Positions 26,660 to 41,001 are shown, counted from the stretch's first letter. The stretch is 64,000 bases of DNA from Diploscapter coronatus (GCA_964036155.1 OZ038423.1:65239249-65303248), one strand, 5' to 3'. A program made the numbers and translations. Notes: a model not told the origin generated them from the sequence alone.

Positions 26660-27980
26660 AACTGATTGAATGAATACCATTATAACAGTGGCGCTCAAAC
26701 TATGGAATCAAACATGAATTATCGGATTCATTATTTAGTCATCCCAATATGTGTACAAAATTTCAGCCGTATTGTTGCACCACAAGTGAGTGAGCCAGCC
26801 ACGAATCCAAAGTTCATGTTTGGTTCCATACCTTTGATCGCCACTATATATCAGTTGATATTTTGCAAATCAATTTTCCATTGAATATGACACGATCAAA
26901 TATTTTAGAACTTTGCAGATGTTTAAAAATATTCGATGTTTTCCATGACCTGTCAATAAATAAAATCCGGCATTTAGTATGTCAATGGCCATTTGTTTCA
27001 TAAGATATGAGAGGATGTGTTAAAGGCAAAATTTGATAAATCACCAACTAGGATTTGAGAATGTATCCCACAGATTTTTAGATTTATATTTTGCAACTCA
27101 AGATTAATTTTGCATGAATTCACTCGTTCAAATGGTTTCGTAGTAAGCAATTAATCGATGAAACCATAGTTGCATCGAAGTGCAAATAAGCTGATAAGTG
27201 ATTGGAGACGGGAAAGAAAGGGGAATGGAGTGACTGAAAAAGGAGAAGGAAAGGAATCGAGACAGGCCCCGAGGCAGCAATGCGCAAAGCCATCCAGCTA
27301 CTCTTTCTGCTCGTCTTTGGGTTATTCCTCCTCTCTCTACTTATTTCCTATTTTTATCTAAATTCAATCCAGTCTTTGCCCAAACTCAGCGCCAGGTCAT
27401 TTTTTGTTATTTTTAGCGGTGACGCTATCTTGAAATAGTGGGCTGGTCGAAGTCTAGCGATATTTTCCTTTCACGTCCTAAAATTAAACTAATTATCGAA
27501 CGACTGAAGATGAAATTCGAATGAATTTATCATCAGCATATCATCATAATCCGTGCGCACACAAATTTGTATCTCTTGACTTTTATCTCGTCTAATTTTG
27601 CATTACAATTAGTAGTTAGTAGTGAAATAAACGTTGATAACTTTTTGGAAATTTTTGCTCAGTCCATTAGATCGCTATGATCGAAACTCACAACTAAAAA
27701 TCTATTCCCATTTGGATTTTCACCATCTAAATTCAGGCATTTTTGGATCTGTAGATTTAGAAGAAAAATCCGTGAATAAATTCACGTATGTCAATTTCAG
27801 AGTTGATAGCAACGGTGATGATTCTATTGATGAAAGTATTATTTTGGAAAAGTAGATATAATATTGTTGGGAAAGATCTCGGTACTTGTTTTAATTTAGA
27901 ACGGAAAATGAAATACTCGATGTACCATTCGGACCTCCGTTGAATTTCACCTCAATCGGGAATGGTTTCCTTGCATTTTC
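26660..27980. other. intergenic, no convincing gene
   Basis: Short open frames at 27170-27361 and 27634-27855 on the plus strand have no recognisable domain and no clear splice partners. AATAAA at about 26957 may serve the TIL gene. Confidence 0.5.
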
Positions 27981-27982
27981 TG

Positions 27983-29957
27983 CATATGATCAATTATTTG
28001 AGGGCTTGTAGAATGACCTGGCACAAGGAAAATTTTTTTGGCTGATATTTCACCCACTTATGTAATCGAGTGTGGAGAATGCGAAAATCGAGGTCTCCGA
28101 ACTCAGATGTGCGTCGTTTACGCTGTAGCGAATGTCGTACTCTAAAATTCAAAAATCACCCAGAGGCATAGAATCCGGCCAATACCTATATCAAACGATG
28201 CAGCTCGACGAGACAAACAACTTTCATTAACAAAAATTTTCAATCCGATGCTTACATAAAAAGTTATAGGCCGAAAATAGTCAAAATTGACCAAAACAAC
28301 GACACTTTCGATTAGTACACTCGTAAATCTCCCCGCCCACAACTATTCTCTGCACTATCTGTTAGGCTGACCATCAGGCTTCATGTTGATATAAGACACG
28401 CCACATAAAAGTGAATTTAAAATGACTTTTTAAATTTTTCTCAAAGGTCATTTTGCCGATTTTTGTGAAAGAGAATCTTCAAAAATTCATAGCTCACTAA
28501 TAATCAGTCATAACTTGATAGTTTTTTTTTGTTTGATTACTATGGATATCCAGTTTATCAGACATCAGAAGAAAATTTTTTTTTGAATATTGGTTTTTGC
28601 GGAAATGCGCACTTTTTGCGTCATGATTATGTACTTTTCACCATGTCCTGAGTTTACACGTAAATGACGTTGGAAAAATTCGTACTTCCAGTATGTTGCG
28701 TAGATGGACATGGTGAACAACTTTTATTCCAGGATCAACCTCGGATTCACATTCGTATGAGCTCCAGAATTTTTTAAAGTTTAACGATCAATTATTACAA
28801 AATGCTTTCAGACGGTAAATTTCAAAAATTCATATCTTCTTATATTTCTAGCAAAATTTTATGATTATTTTTTTATTTTGTAGATCTTGAGTAGGAGAAT
28901 AAAGTAAAAATATAAAGAAATTTTTTCGAAATTGATTTTGGCGGGAGAAATTACCCTAAGTTACCCTATATACTCGTACTGTATTTACAAGGGTAATGTG
29001 AGTTAAAGTTGGAATTTTCAATAAAATCTTGTAGAGCTCTTCAAATTGAACAAATTGTATCCAGAACTTATTTTAGAATGTGCACACACAGAGAGATATG
29101 AATTTTTGAAATTTACTGCCCTAAAGGCACTTTGCAATAATTGATCGTTGAACTTCGAAAAATTCTGGAGCTTATACAATAACGAATTCAAGATCAGTTC
29201 TGGAACAAAGTTGTTCACCATGTCCATCTACGCAACATACTGGAAGTACGAATTTTTCCAACGTCATTTACGTGTAAACTCAGGACATGGTGAAAAGTAC
29301 ATAATCATGACGCAAAAAGTGCGCATTTCCGCAAAAACCAATATTCAAAAAAAAATTTTCTTCTGATGTCTGATAAACTGGATATCCATAGTAATCAAAC
29401 AAAAAAAAACTATCAAGTTATGACTGATTATTAGTGAGCTATGAATTTTTGAAGATTCTCTTTCACAAAAATCGGCAAAATGACCTTTGAGAAAAATTTA
29501 AAAAGTCATTTTAAATTCACTTTTATGTGGCGTGTCTTATATCAACATGAAGCCTGATGGTCAGCCTAACAGATAGTGCAGAGAATAGTTGTGGGCGGGG
29601 AGATTTACGAGTGTACTAATCGAAAGTGTCGTTGTTTTGGTCAATTTTGACCATTTTCGGTCTATAACTTTTTATGTAAGCATCAGATTGAAAATTTTTG
29701 TTAATGAAAGTTGTTTATCTCGTCGAGCTGCATCGTTTGATATAGGTGTTGTCCGAATTTTATGCCTCTAGGCGATTTTCGAATTTTCAAGTACGACACT
29801 CGCTACAGCGTAAACAACGCGCATCCAAGCTCAGAGACCTCGATTTTCGGATTCTCCACACTCGATTACATAAATGGATGAAATATCAGCTAAAAAAATT
29901 TCCCTGTGCCAAGGCCTTCCTAGCAATACGACAGTTTCTCAAATAGTTGATCATATG
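27983..29957. repeat. large inverted repeat, arms of about 0.87 kb
   Basis: The arm 27983 to about 28850 is the reverse complement of about 29090 to 29957, with scattered substitutions and small indels. The spacer is about 240 bases and AT-rich. Outer ends are CATATGATCAA and TTGATCATATG. Each arm holds a 60-66-codon open frame (MWAGRFTSVLIES...) that is a mirror copy of the other. No transposase frame or short terminal repeat was found. It is a foldback element or an inverted duplication. Confidence 0.9.
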
Positions 29958-30589
29958 TCGATGCGAGAGATGGCAATATGGGATATCCTTGCGTTAGAAT
30001 TGAAGACAAAAATTAGAGTCTAACAAAGGGATTTGCACTGGTCGGAATTAGCAAATCTTAAATGAAACTTACCAAACAAGTTTCCAGTGTAGGGAATTAT
30101 GATGATGGCGAAGTTAACATTCTTCAGAGAGGTCTGAATGAAGAAGATTTGTGAAAACCCTCGGTTCTTCGCTTGTATTCACAAATCAGCGTACTTTTTA
30201 GTGGATTTTTCAAATCTCATAAGATACGAGTTAAAAATGACTGCGAATATCCTAGTTCCTGGTCTCTATTTTACGAGCTTTAATTTTATCATCGTAATTC
30301 CCGTAATTGAAAACCTCTCTTTGCAAGGTTCATCGTGATCCATGAGTTCCGACCTCTGCACTTCGTTTATAAGTCATATCACAAATTTCACCGAACCCAT
30401 ATTCTATTTCTTGTCCATTTGAAAGAGTTATTCAAATTTAATAAAAATAAAACCTTCTCAGATATGATATCTTTACCAAGTTTAATATTTTCAAGAACCT
30501 TTCCTCTGAACAATCTTGGAGAAATCATGAAAATAACGACGAAGCAAAATGGACTCCAGTCGAAAATTTTCATGAATCTAATATTTTAG

Positions 30590-31681
30590 GTGATAGCCAC
30601 AATGAAGCAGAACTTCAAATGCCGCTTGACGGACAGGGAAATGGAGGGCACAACATATGAATTGTCAGAGAATCACGCAATGCGCTATCGAGTCTATATT
30701 GTAAATTGCAAACTTCCAGATGAGAAGGAGTTGAAACGAATCAAAACCATCGAGGTAGGCAAGGTGTCTCATGACATTAAAAAGGATTTCCTAGCCTTTT
30801 CCCACTGAGTGGGGTCGGCTACTCTCCGTCCGTAGTGGGGCAGACCACTTTCGTTTTTAACTCATTGCATTATTTTAGATCGGCGCCTTCAATACTAAAA
30901 CAGCTAAATTGGAGTTCACAGTCGTTCCGATAACATATCGAATTCCGAAGGAAACAGAAATAAAGGACCATCCTCTTCGATATTCAGTTTGCCTTCCACA
31001 ACTCTTCGGCAATATCTACACAGCCGAGAGAATCGTCGAGGTGAATTCCCTTTCCGATGTCATTTGTTATTCGTTTCAGTTTATTGAACTCTACAGACTA
31101 CAAGGAGCCGGAAGATTCCATGTTTATGTCAAGAAAGAAAGTCTCGATACGAGAGTGAGCAGACTATTAAATCGTTATTCTAAAGAAGGGTAATCCACAT
31201 TCATTTGGTTATTATTTATTTTTTAAGAAGATTGACCTTTCAGGATAGTGGAAGTTATTAATTTTCATCCGGATATTCAGGAAAAGTCTATTTGGTACCA
31301 TGGGCAACTAATTTCAGTTACTGGTCAGAATTAGTTTCTATCGCAATTCGAAGGTAATATCCTTAAGATTGCCACTTACGAACGATTGGGCTGGCAAAAT
31401 TCGTTTCCTTTAATGACTTCGATGAATTTTTCATTCCGATGACAAATGACTCTTTGCTGAGCACATTAGAGGAGCTTTTGTCAAACAACACTGGATCAAT
31501 TCGGGTCCCTACTTTCTACATGAGCATAGAGTTAGTCATATCTTCCTATCTTATTCAATTAAAACTAGCTAGAATTCTCTTCCCCAAGTATCTCGTTTTC
31601 TCAGAAATGCAACTTTTTCGAGTTTCTCGTATGTTCTACGTTTTCAACGCTCTCTATCCTACATTGGCCAAACGCATATAA
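30590..31681 (+). CDS. GT92 (DUF23) glycosyltransferase
   Basis: Exons 30590-30754, 30879-31189, 31244-31323 and 31368-31681 (TAA) are in phase. The GT92 core is clear: HPLRYSVCLPQLFGN, FIELYRLQGAGRFHVYVKKE, then WYHGQLISVTDCHLR and the acidic FVSFNDFDEFFIP, where DFD is the metal-binding motif. C. elegans GALT-1 of this family adds galactose to core fucose in the Golgi. The first exon lacks a start and a transmembrane anchor, so at least one 5' exon is missing; the C-terminus after DFD is shorter than usual, ending at LAKRI. It may be complete with unseen exons or truncated. Confidence 0.78.
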
Positions 31682-32830
31682 TGGGGTTTCTCCCCCATAA
31701 GCGAAGCGTGGTGTAGTGGATAGCAAGTTAGATCTTGCCATTTTTGGGCGATGAGCTAGAGATTACAGAGCAAGAGAGCGCAGGAAAGTTCAAAAAAGTT
31801 GCAATTTGTGAGAAAACGGGGCTTTTAGAATGTGATTCATTTTTGTTTCAGAAATAAAACTCTACCAATAACGCAGCACAACTTCAAGTGTAGTCCACAA
31901 GCAGACGAAGTATAACTTTTCGCTGAACCGTTTACCCATTTTGAAAAGTTTAGAGACTCACAAAATGCATAATTCGACCTGAAATGGTCTTCGAGCAGGT
32001 TAGATAAGGTTCAAAATTAGCATGTAAATGTCTTTCCATTTATAAAATACGAAAAGAATTTGCCTAAAATTTAGCTTCGAAAAAAGTTAATTGCAGTGTG
32101 CAAAATATTCTTGATCTTTTCTTTTCTCCCGAATTCTCTATGACTAAATTCGTGTATCACCAAATTTTGATTTTATTTTCATTCAATGTTTGAAATGTTG
32201 ATTAGATCTCAGGCATGATGATTTCTCGATGTAATACCAAAGTGATGGCTGCTCTTACATCCTGTAGTTTTCCGATAAATTTGATTTGCTCAGTTGAACT
32301 ACTTAATTCTAGGGAATTCATCACACTTCCCGAGTAATTCAAAACAACTATGTGAGTCCGACTGTTTCTAAAAACCAACTTGCCGTGTTCCATTTCAAAT
32401 CAAGAGGAGGGAGCTCAATCAGTCACAGGATAAAGGATCTGTTTGGAGAGAAGCTTGGGAGGAACTACCAAAAAGAGATTGAAGAGTTAGAGATAGAGCG
32501 ATGATTTTATAATTTTATGTCAAAGAAGATACAATATTGATACCAACTCATGAAGACAAACAGACTGCCAACATTGTGCAAAATTGCAAATTAAATACCG
32601 TTCTTCTTTGAAATTTGTGATAGAAACTGTTAGGATTTTAAATTCTTGTTATTGTCTTTGAATTTGATATTTTACGGGTGAAAGAATACCTAATCGAGTT
32701 TATTATTTGTCATCGAATCATCGTATACTTCTAGATTTCTAGATTATCGGAGGTTTAATACGTTCGTGATAAATAAAATTAGCGATCACAAATAAAATGG
32801 CACGAGAATACCAAAATGCTACTCGAGACC
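31682..32830. other. intergenic, small open frame only
   Basis: A minus-strand frame at 32202-32393 (63 codons, no domain recognised) and a tRNA A-box-like string near 31710 are all I see. Neither supports a gene. Confidence 0.4.
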
Positions 32831-32837
32831 GAATAAA

Positions 32838-35800
32838 TTAGCCATAAGTATGTCTAATGCAATCGCAGTAACCGGCAGGGAATTTCTCTTCGCTGCAAAT
32901 TTTGTCAGAAGGGATTTGCACCATCGGGGGATAGACTATTGAATATTCTTGCATACTTACATCCATTCTACGATTTTTTGAATTAAAAGGATCATCCTAA
33001 AGAGTGCTTACCGATATTGGACAGTTAGTAGAATATTGCCAAATTTTGAGGTAGCTACGCAGTCTTGATAAATATAGACGTACTACAAACTAATTTGTTG
33101 CTTTTACGAAAAACAATACGAATCACCGACCTGGGCCGGTTTCCTTTTGTTGAGTTTTTGAGTATAATTGTCCTTGTTGCGCATGCCCAATTGAGCGAAT
33201 AGATTCGGCATTCGAATGTCCAGCTGAATAATAAGAAGATACGTTTTTGAATTGATAATTTTATCCTTGCATTCTGCGAGCACTCGATTGTCTGTGCATC
33301 GAAACAGTCGAATTGTTGCGTGTATTCGATGAGAACAGCGCGGAGATGCTCATGCTCGATCAGGGCACCTGAAAAGAAGGTCTTATTGATAATATGCAGG
33401 ATTTTAGGAAATTTAAGTATTCTTTTCTAATAAAATGAAGGAAATTGTGATATTAGGTTGGTGAGAAAGTTTTGCAGATTTTGGATTTTTCTTAGATCTC
33501 TGTTTTCGTTAGATATGTCTTCGAATAAGATATGATATGTGCCGAAAATGGTTATTGTATTGAATAAAAATACTTCTAATTTCATCAAACGGAAGTCATC
33601 CAAACGATTCAAATAAAGCAAATTTAATTACAGAAGAAAGCTTCCTGATTAATCCAATAATAGGTAAAAAACAAACCTCCAATGTCAGCAGAGCCGTCCA
33701 CCATGCACAAGCAGAAAGTGGAAATGACGTTATTGTCGACACAGCTTTTGTCAGTTGGGATGGTTGTGAACAGGCTCTTTCCTCTCTTCTGCTCCCGTTT
33801 GCCATTCATTTTCCGACTCACAATATCCAACAAAGTCTCATGTAAGTCGAAATTTCTGAAATAAATTAGCCTTACACTTAGAATACTTGGTAAATCTTAC
33901 GAAATAAATCGTTGTGCATTCAGCTGCAATTTACTGAACTCGTTTGGAAATTGCTGCCGAAATCCTGGTGGAACATAAATCGAAAGGAACGGGCTTCGTT
34001 CTTCTGAAAATCAGGACACATATATGGACTCCTAAGTGCCTATATCCAAACAAACAAAATTAATGGTACCGATTTTCCCAGCCCAGGTGTACCGTGTTGA
34101 CGGATGAACTCGGCCTCCATGATCACCCATTATGACGAGCATCGTATTTTGCAGGGCTCCTGATTTCTAAAATTCTCATCTGTAACAGGATCAGAGTTTA
34201 GGACTTTTCAAGTGAAAACAGTGAATTATCAAGTAAAATTTTTCTTATTATTGTTCTGTTTTGAGAAGATTCCCCAATCCGTACAAAATGCGCATTCGTA
34301 CATTACACAACTTCTGATATGATATCTTTCATCAGCCGACTTTTGCGTAAGATTATTGGCTAGCACAGCAGTATCGAATAGCAATAAAGAAGAAAGGTTG
34401 AAAAATTGCAATATGCTCTAAAATTGACAACAATTTTTTTAGATAAGGAGAGTAATGAGTATTTTGTCTTAAAAATGGCATCGTCAGCTGAAAAATGGGG
34501 ATTTTTGCGATTCTTTCGAAATTTCTTTTAGCTTTTCTTGACTTGATTATCATGACCTCACTATCATAAGCAATCGATAATACTATTTCCTTACCGGAAT
34601 TTTGATCTAAACAACAGAAGAACGTAATTTTTCGGATATGAAATTATTCTCCTTAACAAGACAGTACAACAGTTCGAATCAAAAGATAGTTCATAATTTA
34701 TCGTTATTATACCTTCTAAGCAAAGATAAAAGGAAAAGGAATTCAAAATTTACCTTGAGTTTCTGCAGTTTGTCGCTGATGAAGTCGTCTGTCAGTTCCA
34801 GATAATTCCCATTATCATGAGTCATGCTAAACTTTTTTTTTTTTTTTTCGAATTTCTTGATTTCATCGCAAACCTCGTGACAAAATTGAATCCGAAATAA
34901 CATTTGTCCGCATTGTATTTTATGAATCTGTGCCAACTCGAATAGAAGTCCAAAGCTAACAATCGCCCATCGTAGCATATTTTCCACTTGCTTTTTAGTT
35001 CCTGTAAAATTAAATTAAAATGACCGAATTCTCACTTGCATGATATTTCATTACGAATCGTATTTATGCCCTTCAGAAAAGGTTAAAACGATTTTAAAAT
35101 TTCAATAACATAACAATTTTGACCTGCATCAGTTTTTGACTCTAGAATCAACCTAATACCGTTTGTAGGCTCGGTTTTTCAAATATCCTCTATCCTTGAT
35201 CCTTGCTGATTCATTATTTCCGAATAGATCTACAGTGATTAGAAAAGTTTCCAACAATCAACCTTATAAAGATGTGTATAGAATGGTCGGTAGTAGTGAT
35301 CCGCAGGCTTGCGTGCGTATCCCCTGAGGAAGTGCTTGGAAGAATAGTGGAAGAGTCCTCTCTCGAGATGCATTATGTCATCGTTGTACATCGTTGAACA
35401 GCCTTCTGAATTATATATAAGAAATTATTCTATTCATAAGTTTTTCGAGTAAATAAATTTCATCGATTTGCAAAAATTGTGTAAGAAAATATCCGCTTGA
35501 TCAAAAATTTTTGTCAAGTGTTATGCTATGATTCAGCATCAGTCAAAACAAAGTTCAAATTGAACCCAAATGAAGGTTCACCAGATTTCATAAGTCATTA
35601 TGATAAACATGTCGGCAAAATTTTAACTGAACTTTATGAGGATGTTTGAAATTGACATAACATTGAAACTATTCGTGATATAACTTTTCAGTTAGCATAT
35701 TATAACGATTTTTTTCGATTATAGAAACTTTAGAATGGCTTTAATAATTAGCGATAGAACTATGAAACATAAACTTCCGATTCAAGGTCTGAAATGGACA

Positions 35801-37323
35801 TGTTCTAATCAAATATTCGATGTAAGCAGAGAAAACAGACTAACCCATGGATTTCCAGATGAAAGGGATCGTATCAGGATCGATTTTGGCAGAAAAAGGA
35901 AGAATTCTGGGCAGAAGAACATCTCCTTCTTCATCGAGCAAATCATACTGCAGCCCTTCTTTGACAGGCTCTGCTAGAATCGGAAGCAGATTCACCGCGC
36001 TGTTGTCGCCTACCTGCAAATGTTGAATAGACAAAAACTGAAGAGAATTTCTACAAGTTTTAGAGTGTTTCTCATGGTAAATTCGCATGACTTGAAAATG
36101 GATGAAAAATTTACCTCCAATACATTTCATAAAATTAACGAATTAGAACCTTATTGTATCCTTGAAAAAGGACAAATCCCATGTCCTTCATTGTCTGGAT
36201 CGTGCTGGGCATGTGGCGCATAAACTGGGAACGTGAAGTGGAATCGAAGACCAAAATTGATACGGACATGGAATTGACGCTGAAGACAGAGGGTGATGGT
36301 AATGAGCGAGGTCCTGCGAAGGAAAACAATTTTTCGAATAGCATTTTGATTTTGCAACAAAGCAACTTGAAATACCTAGAATTATGGCGAAGAGAAGATA
36401 AAGTGAAACTTGAAAAGCGAATTCACTTTTCATACTACTTCTTCAGGATACGATGTCGCGAGATATTCAAGTTGCTTCTATCAGCAAAAATGTACCTTCC
36501 AAAATAAGGGAATCAGACTTCTCCTTTAGCCCCATGAACTGTCGTCGATAGATAACCGTATCGTTCAGGAGACAAGTGATAATAAAACAATCCGCGTTTA
36601 TTCGAAATGAAGATGGCATTTTGGGAATCTGAAAGTTGCAACTTTATAAATTGATGGAGATTGAAATAAATGATTTAGCGAGGTCTAAGAACCTTCACGA
36701 TCAAGCTTAAGTTTTTGCTTTTTATGTGTTCGAGTTTTTCTAGGCAAGACTGAAATAGCAATGACAAAAATTTCGAATAAAACTGTACTTACCGTCCCCG
36801 TTCTTCCAACAGTGTAGGCATTAGCATTGGGTCTCAATCCACCCAGCAATTCATCTACACTACATTCCGTCCTCTTGTCTGCTCTGTCAGCAAATCGAAA
36901 TGTGTCGTCTCCAGGATCCCTTTCGATGGCAGGCAAAGTGAATCGAGCACAGGTCACTTTGCGGCGGTGATTAACGTATTTCTGAATGACAATAGTGAAG
37001 AATAATAAATGACAATTTTCGTGATGATTTCATAACTTTATAATGGCACAGAACTGTAAAGTAACTACCTTCATTGATGGCTCCTCGGGTTCGAGCCAAA
37101 TCATTTTGCAGGAATTCTCGAATAGGTGCGATTTTCGATGCTTCATTGTCGGTCGAGGCCAATTTCTTCGAGTTTCTTCCTTTTCGAGGACGTAGAATAG
37201 TACCAATAAAATTGCAGCCAGAATGAAATTCTGAATGTTTCAAAAGTTTTTTTTTTTTTTACGAAAATGAGTGATTCGTAATCTCACCAAAATAGCCCAT
37301 TTCCTTCGATTGAGACAGATCAT
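32838..37323 (-). CDS. DUF229 (sulfatase-fold) type II membrane protein
   Basis: Fifteen minus-strand exons: 37288-37323, 37069-37230, 36793-36981, 36496-36628, 36150-36313, 35845-36013, 35263-35405, 34874-35001, 34754-34826, 34070-34166, 33901-34003, 33677-33855, 33271-33368, 33131-33223 and 32838-32996 (TAA), 641 aa with every phase agreeing. A signal anchor ([19 protein letters not shown]) follows a basic start. The family markers are [17 protein letters not shown], then GYNK-VGDNS, then [20 protein letters not shown] (metal-binding Asp/His) and a final [11 protein letters not shown]229 proteins have an alkaline-phosphatase/sulfatase fold and are numerous in nematodes; the substrate is unknown. 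The intron 33224-33270 is GC-AG. The intron 33369-33676 contains a mariner-like end. Confidence 0.9.
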
Positions 37324-38075
37324 GGTATCGGGGTATGGGCTGAAGTGGATGATGAGAGCGGAATTGCATGGGATGAAGAGAGACAGACATACAGATATAC
37401 AGACGAAGAGATGATGTAGAACTCGAATCTCGAACCAATTCTACTCGTTTTGACAATATCTCTGCTCCACATACGCAGTTTGCATTTGTGTAATTTTAAA
37501 ACCGCACTAATCCGCACAAATCTCGTAGCTGTTGAGTCGAAAATGCAGATGGAATCGCATAAAAGAAACAGCCCAGAAGGCAGAGATTAATCATTAGCAT
37601 CAAAGATAGAGGAGATTTTTAAAAATAGATCCATTCGAGTCACAGAATCACGATAAGAAAGAATGAGGTTGAACCTTAGTTCTCGAATTCAAAAACCAGT
37701 TTCAAAATATTGCCTTTCAACAACTAGCAACATAAGTCTAATCTGATATAAGAACATTGTAGAGGTGAGATTACTCGATGAAAATTAAAAATATAGATTT
37801 TCACTCGCAAAACATGTCAGGATTGAGTTGCATACCTGTGTATTGCCTTATGAAACTTGAAACTAAAAAATAGCCATGCTTCCTAAATGACGAGCAAGTG
37901 TAAAAATTTTAGCTTTTTTCCAAAATCTTCATCAAATAATCGAACGCATACAATAAGAAATGCATGAAATCGTTTCTCAAAATCAACTGTCGCACCTCTT
38001 ATATCATTCACATTCAAGTGTTAAACATTTCAAAATCCACATGCCGAAATGGAGGAAAAAGCGCCGGCTGATTTA

Positions 38076-41001
38076 TTAGAATTTGAACTGTTTCCATAGT
38101 TTTTGCTCTTTGTGGTCCTTTCTCTGAGGGAGTTGCCGGCCAGTGGGAGAGAGGTAGGAGGGTTGGGTTGTGGGAGTCTGATGGGCCTGCTGCTGCTGCT
38201 GATAGCCTTGTGCCTGGGAGGGATAGGGCTGTGCCTGACTAGGAGTGTGTCCAGGCCCCATTCCAGGTCCATACTGTGGCTGAGGCATTCCCTGCTGTGT
38301 GTTCATCAGTCTTTGTCTCGGGTCTTGTAGCATCATCATATCCTGCAAGAATAGAATGTCTTTGAAAAAAAAAGTTCAGAACTATTAGCACGTTTTCTTT
38401 CTCGTTTGAATGGTGTGAGATACAGGAGATAGAGAAGAATTAATAATCGAAATAGAAAACTTTTCTATTACTGAAAGAAAAATGTAACTTTTTTTATCAA
38501 TCCGTTGAAAACATCGCATGTAGGTAAAAGATTTGATATAGTCAAAATTGTAAAAGACTAGAATTCGGATAATGATTTTCGATGTTTAAAAAATTGAAAA
38601 CAATTTTTAAATTTTGCAGAAACGAAACTCCGGTCCATTGAATTGAATTGAATGTTAAATTGGATAACTTTAGATCAGATACCATGTTTAAAGATGAATC
38701 ATGAAGTACCTGTTCGTCATCAGTCAAATTGTGTGCATGCTGATGACGTCTGTCTGTGGATGTCGGGCCTCGATGCCTTCTAAATAAAATTCATCATTCT
38801 AATCTTTCGGATTTTCTGTGTTAAATTAAAATAATAGTGTGAAAATGAGTGGTATTGAGTAAGCAAATAGAAATCGACGCTGAAAAGAGCGCGCTCTAAT
38901 CATAAACTGATATTACTCTTCTCGTCCGTTAAAAGGGGAAAATAAGAAAAAGAACAATACCCATTTCTGATTAGAGCACATCATTTCTAGCGCCGAACTC
39001 TATCGACGCTTTCAATACTCACTGATGTGAACTAGGGATATGCGAAAGAGACTTGAGATTTTATGAAACGGAGTTTGAAAAAAAAAAAAGACAAAACAAA
39101 AATTTTCGGAAAAAACGAATTTCAAAAAGCATTCTTCTGTCTCATGTCTTACTTAGGATTAGCAGTAACCGAATTTGCATTACTGTCATTCTCGGGGTCG
39201 TTCTTGACACTGGACGGAGATTCGTGCGACAGGAGTAACGGAGTCTGTATGTTTGGCTCGTCGAACAGCTCCTTCTCTGATTTGCTCTTCTTAGAGGATC
39301 TATAATCAAATGTCAATGTAAAAGAAGAATCGTGAAAATCATGAATAACATTTTAAAGATTTTGAATTTGCGTGATATCAGCGAAATTGGCAAAATAAAA
39401 ATGTAGAAAATTATCGTCACTTTGTTTAAATTTGATACTTGCGAAAATATTAGAAGAGGATAATGAAGAACGTGTATACAAGTTTAGCAAATTGCTCACC
39501 TATCACTTCCATTGCGATTCTTCTGCGTGGGGCATTCATCGTCATTGTTGGCAGTGAGATTAGTCCTCAATTCCAGCCTCTTTTCCTTCCTGCCCCTCTT
39601 CTTTTTCACTCTGTCCGAACTGCACTGCGTGTTGTCTTCCTCTTCCAAAGTAGACTTCTTCTTCTTCGGTATATCGCCGCCAACCTGAAGTTATTGCATT
39701 GAGCATTGTCATTTTTAAAGAAAACTAATGTCATATTGAAAAGGTAGGTTTGATTCAATCGTCAAAGACATAAACGCAAGAAGAATAAGACATGTTCAAT
39801 CTTAACTAAGACCAATAAGAAATTTTGAGTTGAAAGTTCAGAGCCAGATTTAATAGGAGAAAGTTTTTCAGAGTCGTAAACAGATTTTTGTCTCGATTCA
39901 GTAGTTTCTAGCGGTTGTAAAGAAAATTCATTTATGACCATTCTCTATCTCCATTAAGAAATGAAGTGAGTAATATTGGATCATTCAATACTTTTTGCAA
40001 TTGTTTAAAAATTAATTTTGATGTTTTCAATTGACTTGCATTGTGATCATATCTTTCCGCGAGTTGTTTGAGATTGTTGGCAGAGGCAGGTGGATTAGTG
40101 GTCATCACTTGATATATTGCCTTGCTCTTCTTCTTTTTGAGTCCTGGCAGAAAATAGAAGAAGTGATAGCAGAACAGACCGATCAGGAATACCAACATCT
40201 CTGCACAGTAGATTGCGACTGTGTGCCACTAAAATGAATTAAAGTTGGAAGATCGTGAGAAATAGAAATCTTGAGAGACAAAACGACCGCAATTTTCAGA
40301 ACTGTATGAGATTGATTTCTAAGAATTCTCTAGCCACGGAAATCCCCAGGATCTCAGAAGTCCAGAATTCATCGGAAAGATTGAATGTATGTTCATTAGA
40401 CTTTCAAATATTTGAAAATTTGGAAATAGGAAATAGAAATTCGCTAATTCGAAAGAAAGGATGCTTTCAAAATCCTTTAGAGTTTGGTAACAATTATCAC
40501 GAAATCGAGCTTTAAAATTTCGAAGACAACGTTTTCTACGAATTCCGAGTAGAAGTGACTTTGACTTTCAAAAGAGAAAAAGACTCGATGATTGACTTTT
40601 CTGAAGCCGAACCTTCGTAGCAATAATGATTTTTCTTCATTTTCAAGAACTTTCCACCGGAAAGTATTCACGAGCTATGTAGAGAAAAGGTATCCTATAC
40701 TTTATCAAGACATACGACTATATTTGTCAACGGCCCGTTCTTCACATTTCTCAGCCTTTCCTACGCTTCTTCATAGCAGTCTTTTTCGTTGACAAGTACA
40801 GAAAATCCCGAGAAAACGCTTCGGAAACTTTTTTACTTTGGAAAGGACGAGAGTGATTTTTTAGACAATTCTTTGAATATCCACGCGCATTCAAGCACTA
40901 CTAACATGTAGATCAGCTTGTTCATGCTCTTCATGACGCCCACTTACCAGAAATTTCAAGAAGTCGCACAAGTCGTCTTTCGTTAGGTCGAGGAATGCCA
41001 T
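38076..41001 (-). CDS. one-pass membrane protein, Lys-rich and Gln-rich, unknown
   Basis: Exons on the minus strand: 40948-41001 (MAFLDLTKDDLCDFLKFL), 39992-40228 (or 40040-40228), 39500-39684, 39153-39299, 38710-38779 and 38076-38342 (TAA), 319 aa with the longer second exon (303 with the shorter). One transmembrane segment, IYCAEMLVFLIGLFCYHFFY, lies near residues 22-45. After it come KKKK and a basic region (VKKKRGRKEKR), a Ser/Glu region, and a Gln/Pro-rich end with QQQQQ. I do not recognise a family. It starts 388 bases from the divergent gene at 41389, so the two may share a promoter region. Confidence 0.65.

Noticed and set aside
30795..30840. GC-rich CCCACTGAGTGGGG motif in the GT92 intron
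   Set aside because: Short self-complementary sequence; no second copy or RNA structure that I can support.
31700..31780. tRNA-like string (TGGTGTAGTGGATAGC, similar to an A box)
   Set aside because: No B box (GGTTCGAATCC type) and no cloverleaf that pairs; only one copy, so no SINE either.
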